64,000 bases of DNA. It comes from Demequina sp. NBRC 110056 (GTDB lineage: Bacteria > Actinomycetota > Actinomycetes > Actinomycetales > Demequinaceae). Of this stretch, positions 1 to 8,252 are shown piece by piece. The stretch is taken from positions 1-64,000 of the forward strand of contig NZ_BBRM01000004.1 of the NCBI RefSeq assembly GCF_002090155.1, in the 5' to 3' direction. A model generated the notes under the pieces. That model ran no database searches. It saw only the letters and a list, made by a program, of their open reading frames with translations, and was not told the DNA's origin. Numbering within the stretch: position 1 is the first letter of the stretch; the number at the start of each line of letters is the position of its first letter. Position numbers and translations under genes: made by a program.

Positions 1-22
1 AAGTGTTTGCGACGATAGACAT
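1..22 (-). CDS. IS110-family transposase, N-terminal 7 residues only (partial)
   Basis: Only the start of this gene is in the window. The minus strand reads ATG followed by codons for MSIVANT and then leaves the window. A good ribosome binding site (GGGAGA) lies about 9 nt upstream. An MSIVA-type start is common in actinobacterial IS110 transposases (DEDD/RuvC-like recombinases), and the long, lower-GC non-coding stretch before it is what IS110 elements carry. Seven residues cannot prove the family. Sequence to the left of the window would settle it. Confidence 0.4.
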
Positions 23-330
23 GGCAGTGATCTCCCTTTCTCAGTGACGTCGCTGTCTGGCCGGCGTCGGCCCGGGTGAGTCACTACGAGGCAGTCCTGC
101 AATGAGCCACAACCTGCACGGGTTGGGCATGCTTCTATCAAGCCATCGTGGTGGGCGGGTCGACGCCGGTGTTCACCCCCAGGCAGACAAGCCACTTTGA
201 AGACACGGTGACCACAGTCGCCGGTCCAGACCCAAACGAGTCATACCCAGGGGCAAACACCAGCGTCGCCCCGTCAGCCAGCCCCAGGCCAGCCACCACC
301 CACACTTGCAGGGCCCACTCTGGTGGTGAA
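23..330 (-). mobile_element. Probable IS110 left end, non-coding, candidate bridge RNA
   Basis: No convincing gene is seen here. Counted G+C for bases 1-300 is 62 percent, clearly below the flanking coding DNA. On the minus strand the stretch leads into the partial transposase, which is the arrangement of IS110-group elements, whose long left end encodes the bridge RNA that pairs with donor and target DNA. Small stem-loops are visible, for example CAACC-cgtgca-GGTTG at about 105-120 and GCAG-ga-CTGC at about 91-100. The outer boundary is not defined: host-like GC-rich sequence resumes near 330-366, just after the SpoIIM stop codon. The assignment is inferred from context and composition. Confidence 0.35.
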
Positions 331-366
331 GGGGAGGCGCGCGGTGACGGATCGACCGCCGGACGA

Positions 367-1362
367 CTAGCCCCTGACCGCGGCCGCGTCCGTGGCGAAG
401 TCGCCCTCGACGTCGCCCGATACCTCCGCGTTCACCGCGTAGCGCCCGACGATGAAGATGTACATCCAGAACGCCGCGAACGCGAGGGTGCCGATCACGA
501 TCTTGATGGGCCACAGCAGGTCCGAGCCCGTGACGAAGCCCTCGATGAGACCCGACACGAAGAGTGCGGCGACCAGGCCGATCCCGACCGAGATCGTCAC
601 GCGCCCCTCCTCGGCGAGTGCCTGCATGCGGGTGCGCGGCCCCGGCGACAGGAGCGTCCAGAACAGTCGGAACCCGGCCCCGGCGGCGACGAACACCGCG
701 GACAGCTCGAGCAGCCCGTGCGGGATGATCAGCTGGAAGAAGATGTCGAGCAGGTCGGCCTCCGCGAGCACGGCCGCCGCGACGCCCAGCTGGATGACCG
801 TGTTGTACATCAGGTAGGCCGGATAGATCCCCGTGATGCCGAGTGCGATGCACTGCAGCGCGAGGAAGCCGTTGTTGGTCCAGACCGAGGCGGAGAACGA
901 GGCCGAGTCGTACTCGTAGTAGTAGCTCTCGAACTCGAGCTGGGCGATGGCGTCGCGCGTCTCGGCGCTGCCGATGAGGGCGAGGGCCTCGGGATGCGTC
1001 ACGGTCCACCACGCGCTGAGCGCGGCGAGCCCGATCACCGTGAGCGTCACCGCGACGCCCCACCAGCGCACGCGGTAGAACGCCGCCGCGAGCCCGAGCG
1101 TGAGGTAGTGGCGCACGCCGTGCGTCGACACCTCGTGCGCGCCGGTGAGCCACACGCGCGCGTTCGCCAGCGTGATCGACAACCTCGTCACGAGTCCGGG
1201 CTCGGGTGCCGCGGAGCGCAGCGCCGACAGGTCGCCCGACGTCGCCTGGTAGAGCCGAGTGAGCTCGTCTGCCTCCTCGCCCGTGAGCGAGCGCCGGCGC
1301 GACAGCTCCTCGAGCCGGTCCCAGCGCTCGCGGCGCGCTGACGAGAAGGCGTCGAGGTCCAC
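367..1362 (-). CDS. Stage II sporulation protein M family (SpoIIM/DUF95) membrane protein
   Basis: 331-residue integral membrane protein. A charged N-terminal helix (residues 1-60) is followed by about six hydrophobic segments, with the conserved loop NNGFLALQCIALGITGIYPAY and an IPHGLLEL segment typical of the SpoIIM family. Despite the name, non-sporulating actinobacteria keep this gene beside an RDD protein (Rv3694c-Rv3695 in M. tuberculosis), and that divergent pair is seen here. Its biochemical role is unknown. The start is GTG with a CATCGT hexamer 6 nt upstream and no Shine-Dalgarno, so the message may be leaderless. Its 3' end abuts the probable insertion element, which may have separated it from the DUF58/MoxR genes that often follow in this family's neighbourhood. 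Confidence 0.85.
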   Translation of the reverse strand: MDLDAFSSARRERWDRLEELSRRRSLTGEEADELTRLYQATSGDLSALRSAAPEPGLVTRLSITLANARVWLTGAHEVSTHGVRHYLTLGLAAAFYRVRWWGVAVTLTVIGLAALSAWWTVTHPEALALIGSAETRDAIAQLEFESYYYEYDSASFSASVWTNNGFLALQCIALGITGIYPAYLMYNTVIQLGVAAAVLAEADLLDIFFQLIIPHGLLELSAVFVAAGAGFRLFWTLLSPGPRTRMQALAEEGRVTISVGIGLVAALFVSGLIEGFVTGSDLLWPIKIVIGTLAFAAFWMYIFIVGRYAVNAEVSGDVEGDFATDAAAVRG

Positions 1363-1367
1363 GCGGC

Positions 1368-1374
1368 TACGATG
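1368..1374. promoter_or_regulatory. Overlapping divergent -10 elements for SpoIIM and RDD genes
   Basis: The plus strand reads TACGAT (for the RDD gene, start 27 nt further on) and the minus strand reads CATCGT, ending 6 nt before the SpoIIM GTG. Both fit the TANNNT-like actinobacterial -10, the minus one imperfectly. Placement is by eye. Confidence 0.4.
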
Positions 1375-1400
1375 CCATAGAACCGCTCGAAGGGACTGGC

Positions 1401-2228
1401 ATGGACACGGTCGAGGACGAGATCCTCACCGGCGAGGGCGTCGCCCTCAGCACGGGCGCTGCCGCCGTGACGCACCGCATGCTGTCCGGCGCGCTCGACC
1501 TCGTCGTCTACGGCATCCCCGCGGGATTCGCGCTGTACTTCATCACCGGCGCGACGGGCCTCGCGAACGGCGCCATCCAGCGCGCGGCCTCGATCTCCGC
1601 GATGGTGCTCATGCTCATCATCGTGCCCGCGCTCGTCGAGACTTTCTCCCGCGGGCGCTCGGTGGGACGGCTCGCGTGCGGGCTGCGCGTCGTGCGCGAC
1701 GACGGCGGGCCCATCTCGTTCCGCCACGCGTTCATCCGCGCGCTCACGGGCTTCATCGAGATCTTCGCGACGCTCGGTCTCATGGCCCTCACGGTGTCGC
1801 TGCTCAACGCCCGCTCGAAGCGCATCGGCGACATGCTCGCCGGCACCTACGCGATGCGGGTGCGCGGCGCGACGCGGGCGCTGCCTCCCCTGCAGATGCC
1901 GCCGCACCTCGCGGACTGGGCGCGGGCGGCGGACATCGCACGCCTTCCCGACGGGCTCGCGCTCACCTGCCGCATGTTCCTCGCGCGCGCCACGACGTTG
2001 CACGCCGACTCGAGGGCTCGCCTCGGCCGCGAGCTGGCCGCCCGCCTCGAGGGCTACGTGTCGCCGATGCCCGAGGTCACCCCCCACCCCGAGTACTTCA
2101 TCGCCGCCGTCCTGGCCGAGCGCGGCCGCCGCGAGACGTCGATCGAGGCACGCCGCCAGGTGCGGGCACGCGACGAGGCCGCGCGCGTGGCGCGCCTGCC
2201 CTACGGCGTCGCCGACGCCGTCGACTGA
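1401..2228 (+). CDS. RDD family membrane protein
   Basis: 275 residues. The N-terminal 150 form the RDD domain: two long hydrophobic helices (about residues 30-50 and 66-88), the GRSVGRLACGLRVV motif, and a third helix near 112-132 followed by KRIGDMLAGT. This is the standard RDD order. The C-terminal 120 residues are soluble, Arg- and Ala-rich, without a recognised fold. RDD proteins are thought to act in transport or membrane stress, but no function is proven for this actinobacterial branch. GAAGGGA about 7 nt before the ATG serves as ribosome binding site. It is divergent from SpoIIM, and the shared 38-bp spacer suggests joint control. Confidence 0.85.
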   Translation: MDTVEDEILTGEGVALSTGAAAVTHRMLSGALDLVVYGIPAGFALYFITGATGLANGAIQRAASISAMVLMLIIVPALVETFSRGRSVGRLACGLRVVRDDGGPISFRHAFIRALTGFIEIFATLGLMALTVSLLNARSKRIGDMLAGTYAMRVRGATRALPPLQMPPHLADWARAADIARLPDGLALTCRMFLARATTLHADSRARLGRELAARLEGYVSPMPEVTPHPEYFIAAVLAERGRRETSIEARRQVRARDEAARVARLPYGVADAVD

Positions 2229-2240
2229 CCCGACGCCCCC

Positions 2241-2259
2241 GGCGCGCGCATCGGCGCTC
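2241..2259 (-). repeat. 19-mer repeat GAGCGCCGATGCGCGCGCC, copy 1 of 3
   Basis: Exact copy of a 19-mer that also occurs in the FHA-FtsK gene and in gntK. This copy is intergenic, between the convergent RDD and ahcY genes. It contains the over-represented core CCGATGCGC. Its function is unknown. Confidence 0.75.
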
Positions 2260-2279
2260 CGGAGACCGCCAGCAGCGGA

Positions 2280-3722
2280 TCAGTAGCGGTAGTGCTCTGG
2301 CTTGAAGGGGCCCTCCTGCGGCACGCCGATGTAGTCCGCCTGGGACTCGCTCAGCTCCGTGAGGCGCACGCCGAGCGCGTCGAGGTGCGCCCGCGCGACC
2401 TTCTCGTCGAGCACCTTGGGAAGGCGGTGCACGCCCAGCGGGTACGCGGCGAGGTTGACCCACAGCTCGATCTGCGCGAGCACCTGGTTCGCGAAGGACG
2501 TCGACATCACGAACGACGGGTGGCCGGTCGCGTTGCCGAGGTTCAGCAGGCGCCCCTCGCTGAGCACGATCACCGAGTGCCCGTCCGCGAAGGTCCACTC
2601 GTCGACCTGCGGCTTGATGGGCTGGTGCTTGGCGCCCGAGCGCGCGAGGCCGGCCATGTCGATCTCGTTGTCGAAGTGGCCGACGTTGCCGACGATCGCC
2701 TTGTCCTTCATCGCGGCCATGTGCTCGACGCGGATGATGTCCTTGTTGCCGGTGGTGGTGATGAAGAAGTCGGCGCGTTCCACGACGTCCTCGAGGCGCG
2801 CGACCTCGTACCCATCCATCGCGGCCTGCAGCGCGCAGATGGGGTCCACCTCGGCGACGATCACGCGCGCGCCCTGGCCGCGCAGCGCCTCCGCGGCGCC
2901 CTTGCCGACGTCGCCGTAGCCAGCGACGAACGCGACCTTGCCGCCCATGAGGACGTCGGTGGCGCGGTTGATCCCGTCCGGCAGGGAGTGGCGGATGCCG
3001 TAGCGGTTGTCGAACTTGGACTTGGTCACCGAGTCGTTGACATTGATCGCGGGGAACAGCAGCTCGCCGCGGCGGAACATCGCCTCGAGGCGGTGCACGC
3101 CCGTCGTGGTCTCCTCGCTCACGCCCACGATCCCGGCCGCCATGCGCGTGAAGCGCGTGGGGTCGGAGGCGATGGACCGGCGGATCACCGCGCGCATGCC
3201 CTCGACCTCGGCGTTGAACTCCGGGTCCTCCTCCTCGAGCGGCTCGGGCACCTCGCCGAGCGCCTCGAGGCGCACGCCCTCGTGCACCAGCAGGGTCGCG
3301 TCGCCGCCGTCGTCCAGGATGATCGTGGGGCCGTCGTGCCCGTCCCACGTGAGGATCTGGTCGGTGTACTCCCAGTACTCGCGGATGGTCTCGCCCTTGA
3401 TCGCGAAGACCGGCACGCCGTCGGGGGCCGAGTAGGTGCCCGCGCCCACGACGACCGCGGCGGCGGCATCGTCCTGGGTCGAGAAGATGTTGCACGACGC
3501 CCAGCGGACGTCGGCGCCGAGCGCCGTCAGGGTCTCGATGAGCACGGCGGTCTGGGTCGTCATGTGCAGCGAGCCCGCGATGCGCGCGCCCGCGAGCGGC
3601 CGGGCGTCGCCGAACTCCTCGCGCAGCGCCATGAGCCCGGGCATCTCCTGCTCGGCGAGGCGGATCTGGTGGCGGCCGGCCTCGGCGAGCGACAGGTCGG
3701 CGACGACGTGGTCCAGGGTCAT
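2280..3722 (-). CDS. ahcY: Adenosylhomocysteinase (S-adenosyl-L-homocysteine hydrolase)
   Basis: 480-residue cytosolic, NAD-dependent enzyme that splits S-adenosylhomocysteine into adenosine and homocysteine, relieving product inhibition of methyltransferases and feeding the methionine cycle. Hallmarks are seen in order: [15 protein letters not shown] (substrate domain), [27 protein letters not shown], the NAD-binding [12 protein letters not shown], and the C-terminal FKPEHYRY that closes over the cofactor. Length and motifs are those of a full enzyme with the 40-residue insertion common in high-GC bacteria. Its ATG overlaps the stop of the cation-efflux gene by 4 bp (ATGA), so the two are translationally coupled. 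That coupling leaves no room for an SAH riboswitch. Confidence 0.97.
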   Translation of the reverse strand: MTLDHVVADLSLAEAGRHQIRLAEQEMPGLMALREEFGDARPLAGARIAGSLHMTTQTAVLIETLTALGADVRWASCNIFSTQDDAAAAVVVGAGTYSAPDGVPVFAIKGETIREYWEYTDQILTWDGHDGPTIILDDGGDATLLVHEGVRLEALGEVPEPLEEEDPEFNAEVEGMRAVIRRSIASDPTRFTRMAAGIVGVSEETTTGVHRLEAMFRRGELLFPAINVNDSVTKSKFDNRYGIRHSLPDGINRATDVLMGGKVAFVAGYGDVGKGAAEALRGQGARVIVAEVDPICALQAAMDGYEVARLEDVVERADFFITTTGNKDIIRVEHMAAMKDKAIVGNVGHFDNEIDMAGLARSGAKHQPIKPQVDEWTFADGHSVIVLSEGRLLNLGNATGHPSFVMSTSFANQVLAQIELWVNLAAYPLGVHRLPKVLDEKVARAHLDALGVRLTELSESQADYIGVPQEGPFKPEHYRY

Positions 3723-4687
3723 GCGGGCTCCTCAGGAGGGGTCTCGGGGGGCGGGGTGAGGGCCGATGCGCTGGCCGGGTCACGGCGCAGGTCCGGCTCG
3801 ATGAAGATGAGTCGGGCAGCGGGCACGACCTCGCGGATGAGCCGCTCGGCCCGGTCGATGTGCTCGGCGAGCTGGTCGACGCTCACCCCATGCTCGACGC
3901 CCACCTTAGCGGCGATCATCACGTCGTCCGGGCCCAGGTGCATGGTGCGCAGGTGGATGACGTCGGTGAGCGGCGACGCGGCGAACGCGCCGCGGATGCG
4001 CTCCAGGTCGTCGGGGGTGACCGACTCCCCCATGATGAGCGACTTGGTCTCGCGCGCGAGGATCACGGCGACGACGATGAGGAGGATGCCGATCAACGCG
4101 GTGCCGATCGCGTCCCAGATCCCGTCGCCCGTGATGATCGTCATCGAGATCCCGAAGAACGCGCACAGCAGGCCGATGAGCGCCGCGGTGTCCTCGAGCA
4201 GGATGACCGGGATCTCGGGCGAGCGGGATCGGCGGATGTAGGAGAACCAGCCGAGGCCACCGCGGACCTGGTTGCCCTCCTTGACCGCGGTGCGCAGCGA
4301 GCTGCCCTCGAGCGCCATCGCGATGAGCAGCACGACGAGCGGCACCCACACCCAGCCCTCGAGCGGCTCGGGGTCCTGCCACTTCTGCCACGCCTCGAAC
4401 AGCGAGAACAGCCCGCCGAGCGTGAAGAGCATCACCGCGACGAGGAACGCGTAGTAGTAGCGGTTGCGCGCGTAGCCGAAGGGGTGGGTGTCGTCGGCGG
4501 CGCGCGCTGCCTTGCGCTTGCCGACGAGCAGCAGCACCTGGTTGCCGGAGTCGACCACGGAGTGGATGCCCTCGGCGAGCATCGAGGATGCCCCGGTGAG
4601 GCCCCAGGCGATGAACTTGGTGACGCCGATGCCGAGGTTGGCGCTCAGCGCGGCGATGATCGCCTTGGTGCCGCCCTCAGCCGACAC
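3719..4687 (-). CDS. Cation diffusion facilitator (CDF) family transporter
   Basis: 322-residue inner-membrane metal/proton antiporter. Transmembrane helices include [38 protein letters not shown] and [17 protein letters not shown], with the CDF metal-site region [16 protein letters not shown] (HxxxD) and a second pair in [14 protein letters not shown] cytoplasmic ferredoxin-like C-terminal domain ([20 protein letters not shown]) follows. Metal specificity (Zn, Mn, Fe or Co) cannot be read from the sequence. I place the start at the GTG of VSAEGGTKA because the upstream manB stop lies 1 nt before it; a longer N-terminus would run into manB. The gene sits in a manB-CDF-ahcY operon. Confidence 0.88.
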   Translation of the reverse strand: MSAEGGTKAIIAALSANLGIGVTKFIAWGLTGASSMLAEGIHSVVDSGNQVLLLVGKRKAARAADDTHPFGYARNRYYYAFLVAVMLFTLGGLFSLFEAWQKWQDPEPLEGWVWVPLVVLLIAMALEGSSLRTAVKEGNQVRGGLGWFSYIRRSRSPEIPVILLEDTAALIGLLCAFFGISMTIITGDGIWDAIGTALIGILLIVVAVILARETKSLIMGESVTPDDLERIRGAFAASPLTDVIHLRTMHLGPDDVMIAAKVGVEHGVSVDQLAEHIDRAERLIREVVPAARLIFIEPDLRRDPASASALTPPPETPPEEPA

Positions 4688-4688
4688 G

Positions 4689-6107
4689 TCAGCCCTCGCG
4701 GATGACCGCGAGCACCGCGTCGCGCAGGCGCTCCATCTCGGACGCGTCCGCCGCCTCCGCATTGAGGCGCAGCAGCGGCTCGGTGTTGGAGGGGCGCACG
4801 TTGAACCACCAGCGCGGCTCCGCGCTCCAGTGGTCGAAGGTCAGGCCGTCGAAGTCGTCGACCTGCACGTCGTGTGCCGCGAACGCCGCACGCACGCGGG
4901 CGAGGGCGTCGGGCACCGAGTCCACGGTGGAGTTGATCTCGCCAGACGCGGCGTAGGGGCTGTGCGCCTCGAGCAGCGCGGACAGCGGGCGCTCCTGCGA
5001 GCCCAGCGCCGCCAGCACGTGCAGCGCGGCGAGCATCCCCGAGTCCGCGTAGAAGAAGTCGCGGAAGTAGAAGTGCGCCGAGTGCTCTCCACCGAAGATG
5101 GCGTTCAGGCGCGCCATCTCCGCCTTGATGTAGCTGTGGCCCACGCGCGAGCGCACGGGCGTGGCGCCGGCAGCCGTCAGCTGCTCGGGCACGGCACGCG
5201 ACGAGATGAGGTTGTGGATCACCGTGGGCTCGCCGCCCTCGGCGAGCTCGCGCGCGGTCTCGCGCAGGCCGACGAGCGCCGTGATGGCCGAGGCGGGCAC
5301 CACCTCTCCGCGCTCGTCGACCGCGAAGCAGCGGTCGGCGTCGCCGTCGAAGGCGAGGCCGATGTCCGCGCCGTGCTCGCGCACCGCGGCCTGGAGGTCG
5401 ACGAGGTTCGCGGGGTCGAGCGGGTTGGCCTCGTGGTTGGGGAACGTGCCGTCGAGCTCGAAGTACAGCGGGATGATCGTGAGCGGCAGCTCGGGCAGGC
5501 CGGCCCCCGTCTCGAGCACGGCGGGCACGGTGTGGCCCGCCATCGCGTTGGCCGCGTCGACCACGACGGTCAACGGGCGGATCTCCGACAGGTCCACGAG
5601 CGACCGCAGGAAGGCGCCGTACTCGGCGAGCATGTCGCGCTCGACGAGGCCGCCGCGCGCGTCCGCGGCGGGCACGCCGTCGGCGAGGTAGTCGGCGGCG
5701 CGCTCGCGCACGTCGCCGAGACCCGTGTTCTCACCGACGGCACGTGCGAGGCGCCGGCACATCTTCATCCCGTTGTAGGCGGCGGGGTTGTGGGAGGCCG
5801 TGACCATCACGCCGGGCCGCTCGAGCGCGCCCGAGGCGTGATAGAGGCCATCGGTCGAGCACATGCCGATGTCGATGACGTCGACGCCGCGGTCGCGCAG
5901 GCCGTCGCCGACGGCGGCGACCAGCTCGGGACCGGAGTCGCGCATGTCGCGTCCGATGACGACCTCGGTCTCGCCGTCGGGGATCACGACCACGTCGGCG
6001 AAGGCTGCGCCGATCGCGCGCGCCACCTCGGGCGTGAGCGTCTCGCCCACGATGCCGCGGACGTCATAGGACTTGATGAGGGCGGAGAGATCGGGGCGCT
6101 CGTTCAC
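4689..6107 (-). CDS. manB: Phosphomannomutase/phosphoglucomutase
   Basis: 472 residues, alpha-D-phosphohexomutase superfamily. It interconverts mannose-6-phosphate and mannose-1-phosphate (and probably the glucose pair), supplying GDP-mannose and other sugar nucleotides for cell-envelope glycans. Visible motifs are the phosphoserine loop VTASHNPAAYNGMK, the Mg-binding loop AFDGDADRC, the sugar loop GGEHSAHFYF and the phosphate loop VRPSNTEPLLR, in normal order. The gene is next to DUF3499 and the Rv3259-type protein exactly as in M. tuberculosis (Rv3257c). The start is a GTG with TAGTCT 6 nt upstream, so the transcript is likely leaderless. Confidence 0.95.
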   Translation of the reverse strand: MNERPDLSALIKSYDVRGIVGETLTPEVARAIGAAFADVVVIPDGETEVVIGRDMRDSGPELVAAVGDGLRDRGVDVIDIGMCSTDGLYHASGALERPGVMVTASHNPAAYNGMKMCRRLARAVGENTGLGDVRERAADYLADGVPAADARGGLVERDMLAEYGAFLRSLVDLSEIRPLTVVVDAANAMAGHTVPAVLETGAGLPELPLTIIPLYFELDGTFPNHEANPLDPANLVDLQAAVREHGADIGLAFDGDADRCFAVDERGEVVPASAITALVGLRETARELAEGGEPTVIHNLISSRAVPEQLTAAGATPVRSRVGHSYIKAEMARLNAIFGGEHSAHFYFRDFFYADSGMLAALHVLAALGSQERPLSALLEAHSPYAASGEINSTVDSVPDALARVRAAFAAHDVQVDDFDGLTFDHWSAEPRWWFNVRPSNTEPLLRLNAEAADASEMERLRDAVLAVIREG

Positions 6108-6113
6108 GCGCCC

Positions 6114-6119
6114 AGACTA
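6114..6119 (-). promoter_or_regulatory. Leaderless -10 element of manB
   Basis: TAGTCT followed by the 6-nt spacer GGGCGC and the GTG start. There is no Shine-Dalgarno. Confidence 0.55.
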
Positions 6120-6139
6120 GCGCCACCGAGCGGCGCCGC

Positions 6140-6496
6140 TCAGGCGTCTCCCGAGACCACCCTCAGGTGCCCCCGTCGCGGCTCGGAAGCGAGCGGCGCG
6201 GGCGGCGGGGTGGCGGGCACGCGCGGGCGGCCCGCCTCGCGCACGGCACGCGCGAGCGCGTCGAGGTCGTCGGGGCTGGGGCCGGCGTCGACGAACTCCT
6301 GGTGGATGTGCACCACGTCCCATCCGCGCGGCGCGGAGAAGCGCTCGGCGTGGAGGGCGCACAGGTCGTAGCTGTGCGGCTCAGCCTGCGCCGACAGCTG
6401 GCCCACGACGACGGTCGAGTCCCCGTACACGTACGTCAGCGTCGCGGCCGCGGGGCGGTCGCAGGTGGTACGGGAGCACTGACGCGTGGACTTCAC
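6140..6496 (-). CDS. DUF3499 family zinc-finger-like protein
   Basis: 118-residue soluble protein of a family restricted to actinobacteria (Rv3258c-like). Possible metal ligands are Cys7 and Cys12 (QCSRTTC) plus the CALH motif around Cys46, giving a small N-terminal zinc-ribbon-like module. The rest (GWDVVHIHQEF and a Pro/Ala-rich tail) has no known fold. The start is the GTG preceded by GGAGG with a short spacer; upstream in-frame sequence is low-quality Arg/Pro-rich read-through. It lies head-to-head with the metallopeptidase-like gene and just upstream of manB, the conserved order. No function is established. Confidence 0.85.
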   Translation of the reverse strand: MKSTRQCSRTTCDRPAAATLTYVYGDSTVVVGQLSAQAEPHSYDLCALHAERFSAPRGWDVVHIHQEFVDAGPSPDDLDALARAVREAGRPRVPATPPPAPLASEPRRGHLRVVSGDA

Positions 6497-6567
6497 GCCT
6501 CCGGACACTACGCGCGCCCGAGCGCGGGGCCCAGGTGCCACGCCGATGCGGGGGTAGCGTGTGGCCC

Positions 6568-6972
6568 ATGGCGCGCAGGGACAGGCATGGCAGGGGGTTG
6601 CGGGCGCCCCTGCTGCCGTACGACGCCCCCGGGTACCGCACGCGCGGCGAGGTCTTCGACGACGAGCTGCGGGACGCCGCCGAACGCCTCGAGTCACGCT
6701 GGGGCCGCGCGTGGGGCCGCATCGACTTCGCCGCCGAGGACGTCCCGCCGTCTGACCCGACGCCATGGGAGCACGGCGTCCCGCTCGGGCGCGTGTTCCC
6801 CGCCGAGCTCGGTCAGCCGACCCGGGTGGTCGTCTACCGGCGCCCGCTCGAGCTGCGAGCGGATCCGGGACACGTGCGGCCGATCCTGAGAGATGTGCTC
6901 GCGGAGCAGGTGGGCGCCGTGCTGGGCAGGGCGCCGGAGGACGTCGACCCGGACTACGGCGCCGGCGAGTAG
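6568..6972 (+). CDS. Zincin-like metallopeptidase family protein, HExxH motif lost
   Basis: 134 residues, matching the actinobacterial Rv3259-type branch of the zincin-like family. Seen are the conserved VVVYRRPLELRA strand and then ILRDVLAEQVGAVLG, where the family's zinc-binding HExxH would lie. Here it reads AEQVG (Ala112-Gly116), so both His ligands are gone and only the Glu remains. It is therefore probably not a peptidase. I use the ATG of MARRDRHG; a GTG 9 nt upstream is also possible. Its 3' end overlaps the convergent DUF5719 gene by 19 bp. Confidence 0.75.
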   Translation: MARRDRHGRGLRAPLLPYDAPGYRTRGEVFDDELRDAAERLESRWGRAWGRIDFAAEDVPPSDPTPWEHGVPLGRVFPAELGQPTRVVVYRRPLELRADPGHVRPILRDVLAEQVGAVLGRAPEDVDPDYGAGE

Positions 6973-8252
6973 GGCGCCACCGCGGCCTCGAGCACGGTCG
7001 CCTCCAGCTCGGTCGACACCGGTTCGATGGTGGTGACGAAGCCCGCCTCAGGATCGGCGAGCACGAGCGCCCACGCGAAGGGTGCCGAGCTCGTCAGCAC
7101 GGTGCCCGGCTCCAGGTCGAGCGGCAACGACGCCACGCCATCCTCGGCGACGTCCACGGTGAGCGTGTGCCCGCCCGCATCCACAGTGAAGGTGCCCGCC
7201 GCTGCTGACGCCACGACGAGCGTCACGTCGCCGTCGGGCACGACCGCCGCCCTCGCGCGCGCATCGGCCGCGTCCTGTCCCCCCGTCCACGCCTGGTCGA
7301 GCGCCACCGCGCCCTCGAGCACCGCCGCGTCGCGGGCGACCCTCACGAGCGCGCCGGCGACCACCGGATCCGACGCCTCGATCCGCACCGCGGCGAGACC
7401 GACCACCGGCACCTGCAGGTCGGTGAGCACGCCGGGCTCGAGCGCGAGGCGCTCGTCGCCGAGCCACGGCAGCGGGCCCTCCTCGCCGAGCAGCGTCAGG
7501 GTCGCGTCGGCGCCATCGGGCGCCAGCAGCGAGAGCGTCGCCACGGCCTCCTCAGCCGACGGACCGGCGACCGGGATCACGAGCTCGGTCGCGGGCGCCG
7601 AGGGCGACACCCAGTCGGTGCCGGCGGCCGTGAACCCGTCGAGACGGGAGTCCTGGAGCGCGGCGCTCACCCCCACGCCCTGGGCGACCACGTGCACGGC
7701 GAGCGCCGGAAGCTCGGGCGTCACCGACTCGAGCAGCAGGGTCTCCTGCGCACCCGGTCCGAGCAGCACCGAGCGGTCGTCCTCGACGAGCCCGACGGCA
7801 CCGTGGATCTCGATGCGGGCGCGCACCGCGGATCCGGTCGGGTTCGACAGGACGAGTCGCGCGCTCGAGCCCAGCGCCGTCGAGCCGCCGACGAGCCACT
7901 GGTCGCGAGCGGGAGCGGTGCACGCGGCTCCCGCCAACCCGGCGATGTCCCCCGACGCGACCCGCTCGACCGTCACCGCCTGCGTCGCATCGACGGCGGT
8001 GCCGTCACCGAGCGCCTCGCCCGACGGCAGCGTCTCCCGTGTCACGTCGCTCGAGCCCGAGTCGAGGTCCTCGTCGCCTGACACGATCGCGCCCACCGGA
8101 ACCTCCAGGGGCCCCGGGCACACCACCGGCTGCCGCACCGGGTCGATGCTCGCCTCGACGCTCGCGCCGGGCTGTCCGCCGGGCTCGGGCGCCGCGAGCG
8201 TCGCGGCGCCGAGCAGCGCCGCGAGGCCGATGACGGTCAGCAGGATCCTCAT
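6954..8252 (-). CDS. DUF5719 family secreted/membrane-anchored protein
   Basis: 432 residues. It starts with a hydrophobic segment, MRILLTVIGLAALLGAATLAA (signal peptide or anchor), followed by an extracytoplasmic, Val/Ala/Ser-rich, beta-strand-rich region with repeated Ig-like strand patterns. No catalytic motif is recognised. The family occurs in actinobacteria directly downstream of the large GT2 glycosyltransferase, as here: its ATG overlaps the GT2 stop in an ATGA. That coupling suggests a partner role in exporting or placing an envelope glycan. This is inference from position only. Confidence 0.8.
   Translation of the reverse strand: MRILLTVIGLAALLGAATLAAPEPGGQPGASVEASIDPVRQPVVCPGPLEVPVGAIVSGDEDLDSGSSDVTRETLPSGEALGDGTAVDATQAVTVERVASGDIAGLAGAACTAPARDQWLVGGSTALGSSARLVLSNPTGSAVRARIEIHGAVGLVEDDRSVLLGPGAQETLLLESVTPELPALAVHVVAQGVGVSAALQDSRLDGFTAAGTDWVSPSAPATELVIPVAGPSAEEAVATLSLLAPDGADATLTLLGEEGPLPWLGDERLALEPGVLTDLQVPVVGLAAVRIEASDPVVAGALVRVARDAAVLEGAVALDQAWTGGQDAADARARAAVVPDGDVTLVVASAAAGTFTVDAGGHTLTVDVAEDGVASLPLDLEPGTVLTSSAPFAWALVLADPEAGFVTTIEPVSTELEATVLEAAVAPYSPAP

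Noticed and set aside
3719..3760. SAH riboswitch before ahcY
   Set aside because: ahcY overlaps the upstream gene by 4 bp, so no leader RNA of sufficient size exists.
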